Part shown: in pieces, positions 9,311 to 19,381 of the stretch | Layout: each line of letters begins with the position of its first letter | How positions within the stretch are numbered: position 1 is the first letter of the stretch | Source: Rhodosporidiobolus odoratus | Taxonomy: Eukaryota; Basidiomycota; Microbotryomycetes; Sporidiobolales; Sporidiobolaceae | Length of the DNA stretch: 29,488 bases | Assembly (NCBI GenBank): GCA_034387635.1 | Contig: JAOANU010000040.1 | Coordinates: forward strand, 1-29,488 | Direction: 5' to 3' | Position numbers and translations under genes: made by a program | Notes under the pieces: generated by a model | Seen by the model: only the letters and a program-made list of their open reading frames with translations | What the model was told of the DNA's origin: nothing | Database searches by the model: none

Positions 9311-10934
9311 TTGACTCGACTCGGTTTGTCCTTGGAGTGTCGCGGGCAACCTTCCCCATCACAGCTTCTGCGGGCACTCGGAATGCGAGACACTGCTGTA
9401 GGCGGGCTCTCAGCCTTACAGCGTGCGCACTGCGCCCTTGCCTTCCTTTCCTCCGCCGCATCCGACATCGCCTTCTCCGACACTACAAAGGAGAGAACCT
9501 TTGCCACCCTCGTTTCCGCACTGGAGGGACTTACGCCAAGCCCGATCAGCAGCTTTCGACGCTGACTTCCCCCATCTCCCCCACCAAACCTGGTCTCGCC
9601 CCGCCCACCTCCCAGCTAGGCCACCAGCACCCTTGCCAGCAGTAACCAATTACGCGCAGCATGCGACAATCCGCCCAGCGGTCGCCTCTCCGGACCTTGA
9701 AACCCACGACAAACTCGCCTCACAAATGGTCCTCTCGGTTAGCTCGCTCTCTCAGCCCGAACGCGAGCGCTACAACGTCTCCGACGCCACCCTCACCCAC
9801 CTCGTTCAAGGCGCCCTGGGCTCCATTCAAGCCGTCCTCAAGTCTGCCCGTCGTCTCCGTCTCTCCGGCGACCTTCTCCTCACTTTCAGCTCTGCCGCCT
9901 ACGCCGCCACCGCCTCCTCCACGTCGTCGATGTGGCTACGTCGCCTTCACCCCTCTCTCTCTGTCAGTACGCCGCTGCGGTCCCAAGGAATCGTCTTCCA
10001 TGCCGTCCCCTCCGGCCTAAACGAGGTTTACCTCGGAGGAGCAGTCGAGAGTCTGGCAGAGTGCAAGGTTCTGGAGGTGCGGAAATTCCGCAGCCGGAAG
10101 GAGGGGGCGAGTGCATGCTCAGTAAGGGTCGTTCTGCGGGAATGCAATACTCTTATAAATTGTTAATCGCTAAAAGAACCGCGAAGCGCATAATAGTAGA
10201 AGGAACATTGGTTTGTGGCTAAGTATAAGAGACTAACTAGTTATATTAGTAAATTATTCTTGACGTGGGACGGAGGAAGGGCGGAGAAGATGTGCTATAG
10301 GTGCTGTAAGTGGGGCCATGTTGCGCAGGAATGCAAAGCAAAAACCCTTACTTGCACCAACTGCGCAGGAGAGCACGGCGGAAGGCAATGTGTTTCACTG
10401 CTTCCTTCCTGTGCAAACTGCCAACAAGCCGTACCGAGCACGCACAAGGACTGTCCTGCACGTCCCTCTGTGAAGAAACACACAGCCTCGGTGGAGGTTT
10501 CCTCCCATACCTTGAGCATGCAAAATCAGCCGGTTGCCGCGAGTGAGGAGAGCCCTGCTCCCGATGTCCCTATTGCAAGCTCCGCGGCGTACAAGCAGCG
10601 TGACAGCGCAGCCAGTCAGAAGGTGGACGCAGAACAAGAGCGTGCAGATGTGGAGGAGGAGGAGGCTGAAGACGGGGAGCTTGGCAAGCGGGCGGCGGGC
10701 GAGGCTGCTGCCGCTGAGCAGGCAGACAATAAGAGTGATGAGGAGGTTGCTCATGTACTCACCGGAAGGGCACGTTCCGTTTCGTGCCTGTCCTCTACCC
10801 CTCCCATCCCTCCCTTTGCACCAGAGAAGATCCACCACACTTCCCGCATTCCTAAGCTCAGTCCCCGCATCTTCCGCCCTTGCACACAGGACGGTATCAT
10901 CAAGCGCCTTGAGATGGCTGCGCAGCTCCAATGA
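9311..10934 (+). pseudogene. LINE ORF1 (gag-like nucleic-acid-binding protein), Tad-like element
   Basis: Would encode the RNA-binding partner of the retrotransposition complex. Coding similarity starts in the 9311 frame (ALQRAHCALAFLSSAASDIA), shifts near 9530 into the 9423 frame (LETHDKLASQMVLSVSSLSQ, then LRRLHPSLSVSTPLRSQGIV). It is broken by an AT-rich block at 10147-10262 and resumes with WDGGRAEKMCYRCCKWGHVA. There are three Cys/His knuckles: CYRC-x4-H-x4-C, then CTNC-x3-H-x4-C, then CANC-x7-H-x2-C. A Glu/Ala-rich acidic linker follows. The TGA at 10932-10934 overlaps the ORF2 start as ATGA. Confidence 0.8.
10147..10262. other. AT-rich block inserted in LINE ORF1
   Basis: About 115 bp with far lower GC than anything around it, lying between two halves of ORF1 coding. 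It contains an 8-bp inverted pair, CTCTTATA at 10150-10157 and TATAAGAG at 10224-10231. It introduces a TAA stop at the end of the upstream ORF1 half. Possible sources are a mitochondrial fragment, filler DNA at a repaired break or a small mobile element; nothing in it is recognisable. Confidence 0.6.
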
Positions 10935-11640
10935 GTAGCAGCTCTCTCTCCACACTAACCTACAACCTCCGAAAATCCCCCATCGTTGCTCTCTCTCTTC
11001 TCAACAACCCCCTCTCGTTCAACATCGATTTCCTCCTTCTCCAAGAGCCCCCCCTTTCCCTCTTCTCTGCTTCCCTCCCCTCTCACTGGTCCCTTCTCCT
11101 CCCGGCCAAGCATGACACTTCCTCTCTGAAGAAGTGCGCTCGTTCCGTTATCCTTGCCAACTCCAACCTGCGTCCGTCCTCCTACGACCTTCTACAAGTT
11201 GAGGGAAGCAGAGACATTCTTGGTGTTGACGCGCAAAGCGACGTTGGTACCGTCCGTCTTGTCAATGTGTACAACCCCTGCTCTACAGCAGAGGCTGTCC
11301 CCGGTCTTCTCTCCCTCACCCACTCTTCCCCTTCCCCTCCTTTTTTTCTAGCCTCGGGCGATTTCAACGCCTCCCACCCCCTCTGGAACCCATCGTGCTC
11401 CGCACCTACCGCCTCTGCCTGTGAATTAGCTGACCTTCTCAGTCTGGTCACCCCGGAGATGCTCCTCCCTCCTGGCACAGTGACCCGCAGGGCGCAAGGG
11501 TGTGAGTCAGCAATTGACTTGGTAGCAAGCAGCGCCGCGCTGTCTGGGCGTGTGCTGAGCTGTGAAGTCGCCACCACCCTCGACTCAGGTTCTGACCACC
11601 TCCCATCCTCACCCTCCTCGATCCCCACCCTCGCCAACGG
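10931..11640 (+). pseudogene. LINE ORF2, AP-endonuclease domain, Tad-like element
   Basis: Endonuclease that nicks the target DNA to prime reverse transcription. The start ATG at 10931 overlaps the ORF1 stop. Motifs in order: LTYNLR near the start (Asn), DFLLLQEPP (catalytic Glu), VNVYNP, SGDFNASHPLWNP (Asp/Asn), SAIDLV, and GSDHLP (terminal Asp/His). All hallmark residues are present. The frame shifts by one base immediately after SDHLP (about 11605) and the link to the reverse transcriptase then meets a TGA at 11719-11721. Confidence 0.85.
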
Positions 11641-14090
11641 GTAGCCACCCTCCAGCTCAACTTCAAGCTCGTCAAATTGGACGCGCTGCGAGACGCATAC
11701 CTGCAGCGCTTGCATACCTGAGGCACTACTGACTTTCCGCTCACCTCGCCAGCATCTCTCGACAATGCTGTCGACCTCCAGCAAGATCTGCGCCACGCCA
11801 TCACCAGCACAGTACCATCCCTACGGACGCCTGAGCGTACCCAGCCGTGGTGGTCCCCTAAGCTGGCTGCCTTCGTCAAGGATGCGAGGCGGGCCAGAAA
11901 CCGCTTCCTGCAGAGGCAGGGGGACCCACAGGCGCGGTTGCTTGCACTGAACGCAGTCAAGAAGAAGAAGGCGGCAATTGCCCAGGCAAAGCGGCAAAAC
12001 CATGAGCGGTTCCTTGCTCGAATCACGGCTGATTCCCTTTGGCCCTCCCTCCGCCAGCTCTCTCGTCGCTCTGCGGCGGAGATTCCACCTCTCAAGCGCA
12101 CTGACGGCTCACGAGCAGTTACCTTCACGGAGAAAACTAACCTTCTACACTCCACCTTCATCCCTCGCCGCTCCATGCCCACCCACCCTCTTCCTACACA
12201 AAAACCTCCCTCAATCTCCCGCCCTCCTCTCCCTCCGCTCCGCGCTCCCCCTTACCCTGCTCCACCAATCACACCTCTTCCCAGAACAGCCGCAAAACCT
12301 ACGCCTCTCCCTTCTCCCCTCGCTGCGCCATTCTCACCGGAAGGTTTTTCCTCCGACGATCCGTGGGCCGAAGAGGAGGCAGCTTGGGCACCCGCACCGG
12401 TTGCGGTGGGGTCCAAGGAGTGGTTGGAGGCAACGAGTGGTGCACTGGAAGGGTATGAGAGCGCAGCTGACGAGTCAATGGCGGTGCCGAGGGGAAAGGA
12501 GGTGAACGGAGGGAGTGCGAAAGAGGCTGGTGCAGCGGCTGGTGGTGTAAAAGAGGGTGGTGGTGTTGCCCCAAGAAAGACTCAAGAGAGCAAATCAAAA
12601 GAAAACGGAGGGGGAAACAAGAGCGGCGGAGAGGAAGTTGAAGAGGAAGAACAGGAGGTGAAGGCGGCGGCGGTGACCTCGAAAAGACTCGGAAATGAGC
12701 AAGGTCAAGATGCACCACACAGCAAAGGAACAATGATAACCAAACAAAAAGAGCAATCCTTTTCTGGCTATCCCTTCCCTTCCTTATCTTCCGATATTTT
12801 TGTGTCCGATGGTTCTATTTCCTCTTCTCTTCGTGACTGCCCCTTTCCTCCTAATGATTATTTGTGTACTCCTTATGTTGTACCCGCCGCTGGTACCGAT
12901 ACCCGCCTGCGCTCCTCCTTGTCCAAAGTCAATCCTCTCTCCCCAAGTTTTTCACCTGTTGTATCCCCTTCTCCCTGTTCCCCCTCACACCCATTACCCA
13001 CTCCTTCTCCCCCTTCCCCCTCATCCACCATGTCACCCCCGCCCTATCTCTCAGAAGAACATATCCAACACACCCTTTTCCGCCTTTCCTCCTCCCAAGC
13101 CGGGGGTCCCTCCGGCATGCCCATCTCGATCATCCGCGTTCTCTGGCCTGTCCTCTCTACTCGCCTCGCCTCCATCTACCGAGCCGCTATCCAGCTTGGA
13201 TACCACCCGCAAGCTTGGCGTACCCACACCGGTATCGTACTGCGAAAACCGGGCAAGCCCAACTACTCGGTCCCGAAGGCATACCGGTTGATTGCGTTGG
13301 AAGAGACACTGTCGAAGGTTTTGGAAGGGGCAGTCGAGGAGTGGCTGAGGTGGAAGGCAGAATGGAAGATGGAGTTGCCGGTGCTGCAGTTCGGCGGAAG
13401 AAAAGGGAGGTTGTGTGAAGATGCTGTGCTGTGGGTGGTGGAGAAGGTGAAGGAGCGGTGGAGGGGGGGTGAGGTGGCTGTGGGTGTGTCGTTGGACGCA
13501 CAAGGCGCGTTCCCCGGTGTGCGGGCAGGGTTTCTCCTCGACCTCCTCTTGCAGAAGCTGGAGGAGGAGGTCTCCCCCCTCGCCCCTTGGCTCTCCTCCT
13601 TCCTCTCCGACCGCTTGTGCCGCCTCAGCATTGAGGGTGAGCTTACTGCCCTCCTCGACGGCAACCGCGGCCTTCCTCAAGGCTCCCCACTTTCCCCTCT
13701 CCTGTACACCCTCTACAACTCCGGCCTCCTTGACGCCTTCTCCTTGCCTTCAACCGCAGGTGTTGGCTTCGTCGACGACCTGTTCGCCTTGTCGTGGGGT
13801 AAGACGGTGACAGCTGCCGTGAGTAAGCTTCAAAGCGGGTGTCAAGGGTGGAGAAATGGGGGGAGAAGAGCTCAACAGTGTTTGAGCCGGAGAAGTCGGG
13901 GTGGATGGTCTTTGCGAGGAGTAAGAGGTGGAGAGTTGAGGCGTCAGCAGTTAGGATGGTGGTGTGCGGGGTGGAAGTGCCGAGAAAGGAGAAGGTGCGG
14001 TTTTTGGGGGTTCCGTTGATTGGGGAGTTGAGGTTGCGGGAGTTCGTGGAGGAGCGGGTGGCGGCGGGACGGAAGGCACTTCATGGTTAG
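11605..14090 (+). pseudogene. LINE ORF2, linker and reverse transcriptase domain, Tad-like element
   Basis: Reverse transcriptase of the element. From 11605 the linker reads in a new frame (WWSPKLAAFVKDARRARNRF) after a TGA at 11719. A long low-complexity Glu/Lys/Gly-rich segment (about 12340-13020) precedes the polymerase. Motifs are GIVLRKPGKPNYSVPKAYRL, then SLDAQGAFPGV (motif A Asp), GLPQGSPLSPLLYTLYN (motif B) and GFVDDLFAL (motif C, both Asp present). The frame changes near 13830-13860, and the thumb-like part (EPEKSGWMVFA, then KEKVRFLGVPLIGELRLREF) continues to a stop about 14090. The catalytic triad looks intact but the ORF is broken. Confidence 0.85.
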
Positions 14091-15311
14091 GAACTACGCA
14101 CCTCAGTATCCCTCCAATTTCCATTGCCCCCGACAAAAATCTCGCCCTTCTCGCCCATTCAGCGGTGCTGGCATACGCGCCCGCATCCGCCCTCATCCTC
14201 TCCTCCGACGGTTCGCTGATGGATGGTCGAGCTGGGGCGTCGCTGGCGTGGAGGAGACGGCCAAACGAGGGGGAAGAGGACAAGGAAGGCTGGGCATTTC
14301 CTGCAAAAGGGATGGCAATGGGTCAGCACCAGCGAGTTTATGCTGCAGAACTGGTCGGTGTTCGCCTCGCACTCTCTACCGTCACCGCCATACTCGCCTC
14401 TCGCTCATCCCCCGATTCCTCTCCCACCCCAATCCACCTTTTCCTCGACAACCAGTCCGCCGTTCTTAACTCCAGCTCTCCCGCTTTGACCTCCGGCCAG
14501 CACCTCCGTTGCCATAACCTTACCTTGTACCAGTCCCTCTGCTCCACCTTTGCCCATGTCTCCCTCACAGTCCACTGGGTTCCGGGTCATGTCGGCGTCG
14601 ACGGGAATGAAGCCGCGGATACGGCAGCAAAGACGGCTTCAGGGCGTGCTGCAGATGGAGAGGAGGGTGGCAAGGAGGGAGAGGAGGCGGATGGCATTGA
14701 CGGAATCAGTGGCGGGGATCTGCCAAAGTCAAGGTCAGCACTCCTTGCTGAATTCAATCTCGCGCTCCCTGCCCGCTGGACCGCCCTGTGGCGCGCTTCG
14801 GGTGTCCGCGGCGCTCCCCTTCGCTGTGTCGACCATCCAAGCCGTCTCGCCACATTCTCTGCCTCCACAAATCCCTCCCTCGTCCGCTTACCTCCCTTCT
14901 CACCCAACTCCGGAACGGCCACTCTCACCTTCTAGCTGATCGCTACCGCTCCCGCACCTCCCCGCTTCTGATCGCTGTCAGTGTGGAAACACACCTGAGA
15001 CTCTCTCCCATTTCCTTCTCTCCTTCCCTCTCTACCGCTCTCAGCACTCCAACCTCGCCAAAGCCGTCGGAACCCATTATCAAGACCTTTCCTTTCTCCT
15101 TACATCTCACACCGCTATCCCTCACACCTTGGCGTTCGTGCTTGCTATCGAGCGCTTTTCGCGCTACCTTGTGCGCTTCTCTGTGCAGTTGACAGAACAG
15201 AAGAAGACGGGGACCGGGCGGGTGGTGCGAGGAAAGCAGGTCGTGAGGGGTCGTGCACGTAGTGGTAGGGGGTCGAGTCGGAGCGGTCGAGGTGGATGCC
15301 GGGGTTTTTGA
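14091..15311 (+). pseudogene. LINE ORF2, RNase H domain and C-terminal zinc motif, Tad-like element
   Basis: RNase H removes the RNA strand of the hybrid. In the frame open to 14935 it shows LILSSDGSL (Asp), RVYAAELVGV (Glu), HLFLDNQSAV (Asp), then WVPGHVGVDGNEAADTAAK (His and Asp). All expected residues are present. The distance between the reverse transcriptase thumb and RNase H is much shorter than usual, suggesting an internal deletion near 14090. After a frame change near 14935 the terminal part reads RCQCGNTPETLSHFLL, a Cys-x-Cys...His motif typical of the ORF2 end in such elements, and continues to the TGA at 15309-15311 through an Arg/Gly/Ser-rich tail. Confidence 0.85.
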
Positions 15312-15463
15312 GGCGGTAGAGGTGGTTTGACGGCCAGGAGATGAGTCTTGAGTTGAGGCGGAGAGGTGGGGCGGAGCGTCAAAGTTTTTTGTCTTGCCTT
15401 TTTTCTTCTTTTCCACTTCATTTCGATACACGTGAGTTCTGGCAATTCTCGCACCTGAATAAG

Positions 15464-16971
15464 ATGCTGGAAACTGCTACTGCTGCACAAGCGCTACCTG
15501 CGATCCAAGATAACCCGCCACCGCCAACCCCACCTGATCTTACGCTGCCGCCGTCGCACCCGAAACCGCTGCCGCCAACCTCGCCCGTAACGCCTGGGAC
15601 AGCGCGTCTGAAGCAGTCAAAGGGGAGATGGCAGCAGCAATCAAGGAGTACTACACGGCTCAACACTTTGCCGACGGCGGGAAGGAGGGGAACATGGTTC
15701 GGGTTTTGTTCAGCAAAGATTCTACTAAGTGGGAGGAGGCAGCGGTGGTGCATGAGAGCGCCCGCTCCATGCTCTCACCTGCTTCCGAAGTCCCGCGGAA
15801 CACGATCAGGCACTACATCCCCACCCATTCCGCCGTTGAGGGAAAGGCCCAAACCACCCTCGTCCACAGGATTTGGGACGACATGATCAACCACTACGAC
15901 GGCCCCTCAGCCCGCCTCCATACCCTCCTCAAAGCCCCAACCCCCACCTCCGACCTCCTCAAGAAACTCGTCGGCAAGACGAGCGGTGGCTGTTATGTCC
16001 GCACCCTCCAGGCCCGTGAAAGTCAAGCCGCGGCACATGTGGTCGACATTGCTTTCTCCAACCCTCACGCCTTCCAAGACGGCTTGGGGAAACCCTTCAT
16101 GTACATGGGTAAAGCGCTACAAGGCTCCTATGCACCGCAGACCCACCTGCTCAATCTGGTCAAGCTCCGGCTTTCTCTCACTGACCTCAATCTCTCCCCC
16201 TCCCTTCTGATCACTTCACTGACTGAACTTCTCTCCCCCCTCTCTTCTCTTGAGCTGGTACAGGTCCACCAGCTCTACTCAAAGATGACCTTGGGCGTTA
16301 TGACTACTGCCGGACCTGTCGCCGCCTACGTTCGCCTCAAGGACCCTTCCCTCCTCCCTTCCGACCCAGCAGACCGCAAGCTGAAGCTCGCGCACCTTCT
16401 CCCCAACAAGGTCACGATTGGCCGCGTTGAGTTGGCAGTCCGGCACTCGTACGAGGTGCATTTCTGTACCTCGTGCCGCTTGAGCGGGCATGTTGCGGCA
16501 AGCTGCCCCCGGGTGCAATGCCGCAGCTGCTCGAAGTCTGGCCACATTTCCATCCACTGCACCAACCCCACCGGCAAGAACCACAACGGCGCCAAAGCCT
16601 CCAACCCGATTCCCTCGTGGTCCCAAATCCCCTTCAGCTTCGCCTCCCCTCGCTTCCCACCTCCCGCCAACGGCAACAACGGTATCCCAATCGCCACTTC
16701 CACCTTCAGCCAACTCCAGCATGAGTCGGCGGCTGAAGACACGGGCGCCCTCCACCTTTCCATCCCGAGGACTCCCTCAAAGGCGCAAAACCGGCTCCTC
16801 CTAGCCGAGAATAGGCGCGCGAGAGCAGCCCTCTCCCCCCCCATCACCACCTTGCAGTTTTCCTCCTCCTCCTCTCCTCTCCCGCACCCCTCACCTGCCA
16901 AACGCCAAAACGTCTCCCACAAGTCTCCCCTTCCGGCCCACTGGAAGGCTACTGAGCCAACACTCGCTTGA
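15464..16971 (+). pseudogene. LINE ORF1 (gag-like, two CCHC zinc knuckles), L1/Tx1-like element
   Basis: RNA-binding protein of the second retrotransposon. An ATG at 15464 gives MLETATAAQALPAIQDNPPP. A one-base shift near 15540 leads into the frame AAAVAPETAAANLARNAWDS and on through the uninterrupted ORF 15628-16971 (447 codons). Two classical knuckles follow one another: CTSC-RLSG-H-VAAS-C and CRSC-SKSG-H-ISIH-C. The region after them is Pro/Ser-rich. The TGA at 16969-16971 may not be the original end, because a further open segment (17245-17463) runs up to the ORF2 start. Confidence 0.8.
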
Positions 16972-17003
16972 CGACCTGAAGACGAGGTACCAGGCGCGTT
17001 GCA

Positions 17004-17097
17004 CTGGGTTTGTCTCCGTTAGCGTGAGCCTGAGGAGAGCTAAGTTATAACTACAACACACCTGGGTTTGTCTCCGTTAGCGTGAGCGTGAGGAGAG
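17004..17097 (+). repeat. Pair of 36-bp direct repeats between ORF1 and ORF2
   Basis: CTGGGTTTGTCTCCGTTAGC followed by GTGAGC and more occurs at 17004-17039 and 17062-17097 with one mismatch. The second copy, extended to 17100, folds as GGGTTTGTCTCC pairing with GGAGAGAAACCC (one mismatch) around a 16-nt loop. The first copy keeps only the TCTCC/GGAGA part. Confidence 0.85.
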
Positions 17098-17143
17098 AAA
17101 CCCAACTTTTGATGCTTCCTCATCCAACCAAGCTTCACTCAAC

Positions 17144-17463
17144 ATGTCTCATCTTTTCTCCGTCCGTGGTAAGCCCCGGGCTTACACCCACATCCCCTCC
17201 GCCTCCGCCCTCCTCTTCCAGCCTGCTCGTCCCGCTGCGGGTCCTTGTGGTGGGCCTATCTCGGGCGCAAGAGAAGGCGTCGTAGCACGGAAGGATGGGG
17301 TGGATCAGGTAGCGGGGCTGGGAGCAAGGAGGAGGAAGAATGGTTGGATGAGGAGGAGAAGGAGAAGAAGGAAGTAGAGCGGATTCTGCAAGAAGGCAAG
17401 ATTCCCCCAACCCAAATTGAGTCCTCCACCTCCCAGCCCACTTCCCCCCACCCTACCCAATGA
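17144..17463 (+). pseudogene. Probable C-terminal remnant of LINE ORF1
   Basis: Frames here read RGKPRAYTHIPSASALLFQP and then a strongly charged SKEEEEWLDEEEKEKKEVER ending with TGA at 17461-17463. The TGA overlaps the ORF2 ATG (17460-17462) as ATGA. The same stop/start arrangement is seen in the other LINE at 10931. I infer that this was the original ORF1 end, now separated from the main ORF1 by the 36-bp repeat region and frame changes. Confidence 0.5.
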
Positions 17464-17715
17464 AAGTAACCGTACTGACCTTCAATGTCCGCTCGCTTGC
17501 TTGAGAGAGTGTGCAGCGGGACGTTTTTGCCTTTCTCCTCTCCCTCTCCCCTCTTCCACACATAGTCTGCCTTCAAGAGCACCACACAAGATAAACAGGC
17601 GCGTCGTTTCCTTTTCGCGGATTGATCACATCCTCTTCTCTTCCAAACATCGCGTCACCCTCCGTGACGCGCAAGTCGTCTACACCGCCCAGCCGGTCTG
17701 TATCTGCCTCTTTCA
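17460..17715 (+). pseudogene. Deleted AP-endonuclease domain of LINE ORF2, L1/Tx1-like element
   Basis: The start ATG at 17460 is followed by KVTVLTFNVRSLA and a TGA. The catalytic Glu motif HIVCLQEHH follows about 80 nt later. The next recognisable piece is RIDHILFSSKHRVTL and PVCICLF, the far end of the domain. The middle, roughly 450-500 bp with the Asp/Asn and nearby motifs, is missing. The endonuclease cannot be functional. Confidence 0.75.
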
Positions 17716-19350
17716 AGATGGAAGGCCAAAGTTCAGATCCTACGCTGACCTGTCTACCCTCCTCCAATTTCTCCCTCTTCCGGCTCAACCCTTCGATCTG
17801 TGCAGATGGGCGGTTCAGGGAAAAGCTTCATGCCTTCTACCTAACTGCCCTACGCCTGTCAAGGAGCACGTTTCCCAGCACGACGGCTTGGTGGGAAGCT
17901 GCGAATCGCAACTTGGCCGCCTTCGCTGCTCGGTCGGCTCGCTCCGGCCGAGACCTTCGCAACCAACGTCGGCATACTGCTGAAGCGGCACTCACTGCTC
18001 TAGAAGCTCACTTCTTACTGGGGGATAACGAGCAACTTGAATGGTGGGGCGCGGAGGAGGTGTTGCGGGAGGTTGGGAGGGAGGAGCGGAATCAGCTAAG
18101 TCGTCGCTCCCATTTCCCTCTCCTTGCAGACGGACCAGCTCTCACTTCCTCCCTCTTTTCTAGCCTGCAGGCTCGGAGCAAGAGCATTACCTTCTCGAGC
18201 CTCAAGCTGCCTGATGGATCCGAGGCTGTCAAGATTGAAGAAGCACTCGCAAATGTTGACTCCTTCTTCAGGTCTGTCTTTGCTCTGACCCCATTTCCCT
18301 CCGCTTCTGTCTCCTCTACCTGCTCTTCCCTCCTTCTTGCCCTCCGCTCCTCCACTCCCGCAAGTGACGCTTGCAATGGGAGGAGGATGAGTGATGAAGC
18401 GGCGGCTGCACTTGCTCAGCCTTTCTCTGCGGACGAGGTGAAGGCGGCAATCACACTAACTACAAAAGACTCCTCCCCCGGTCCGTCTGGATTACCCTAC
18501 GAATTCTACAGGGCCTGTCCAGCAATTGTGGAGGAGGATCTGGCGGCAACTTTCAACGAGACTTGGGCATTTTCCTCCCTTCCCCCTTCCCAGACCGTCA
18601 CACAAGTCCGCCTTCTCTTCAAGAGCCAGAAGGCCGTTGCAGATCCTAAGGAACTACGCTACTGGCGCCCAATCTCTTTATGAGAAATGGACTACAAGAT
18701 TATGGCCAAATGCATCGTCACCCGTCTCAACCGTGTTTTCCCTTCCATCATTCCCTCTGTCCAACATGGCTTCGTGCCCGGTCGGTTGGCTTCCGACGCG
18801 GGTACTCACCTTCGTTTTCTCATACAGCGTCTCAAGGATCTAGGACTACCCGAGGCCGTACTGCTCTCCCTTGACCAGGAGAAAGTGTACGACCTTGTCT
18901 CCCACTCCTGGGTTCTTGAGTGCTACGATGCGTTTGGTGCTCCCCCTTCCTTTCTCCGCCTTCTTCGCGCCCTCTATGATAGAGAGGCACTTAGAGCTCG
19001 TTTTATTGTGAATGGTTCTCTCTCGGATGGGATCCAGCTCCGGACAGGTATACCGCAAGGCGATCCTCTCTCCTGCAACTCTTGGATTGTGGCTTTCCAG
19101 CCTTTCCTTGACGCGCTGGTAGCAAGGAAAATCTCGCTAACCCTGTATTCTGCTCTCCCTTCTCCTCGTGCCCCCATCCTCACTTGCCTCGCGTTTGCGG
19201 ACAATGTGATTTTTGCGGCCGAGTCTCTTGCCAAAGCACTTCCCTCGCTCATAGGGCTAGCCAAAGACCAGCAGATGGCAACGAACGGGCGCCTCAATGT
19301 CCTCAAGACCGAAGCAGCAGCGATAGGAGACCAGGCAAGAGATGAGAGGA
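17716..19350 (+). pseudogene. Reverse transcriptase of L1/Tx1-like element, with stop and catalytic substitution
   Basis: The fingers region reads DSSPGPSGLPYEFYRACP and LRYWRPISL, where TGA at 18681-18683 interrupts. It continues DYKIMAKCIVTRLNRVFPSI, VQHGFVPGR, LSLDQEKVYDLVS (motif A), GIPQGDPLSC (motif B) and AFADNVIF (motif C). Motif C should read FADD; the second Asp is Asn here (AAT at 19203-19205), a change expected to abolish polymerisation. The frame is lost near 19340-19390. The preceding part (AWWEAANRNLAAFAARSARS) is the usual endonuclease-polymerase linker. Confidence 0.85.
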
Positions 19351-19381
19351 GGCACTGCAGATCCGGTGGAGCGAGGACAAC

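Larger units (their letters stand above)
9311..15311 (+). mobile_element. Tad-like non-LTR retrotransposon (LINE), degenerate
   Basis: The domain order is ORF1 with CCHC knuckles, AP-type endonuclease, reverse transcriptase, RNase H and a terminal Cys/His motif. This is the layout of the Tad1-like clade of fungal LINEs. The 5' end is unclear: similarity to ORF1-type protein begins about 9370, and the left arm repeat ends at 9262. The 3' end is somewhere after the last stop at 15311. Frameshifts (near 9530, 11605, 13830-13860, 14100), a stop at 11719-11721, an AT-rich insertion at 10147-10262 and a probable deletion near 14090 make it non-autonomous. No target-site duplication could be identified. 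Confidence 0.85.

Noticed and set aside
10150..10231. AT-rich block folded as a mitochondrial-type tRNA
   Set aside because: An 8-bp end pairing exists, but D, anticodon and T arms do not form convincingly.
12299..13680. Long minus-strand ORFs
   Set aside because: Shadows of the reverse transcriptase coding strand; Pro/Ser/Arg-rich with no motifs.
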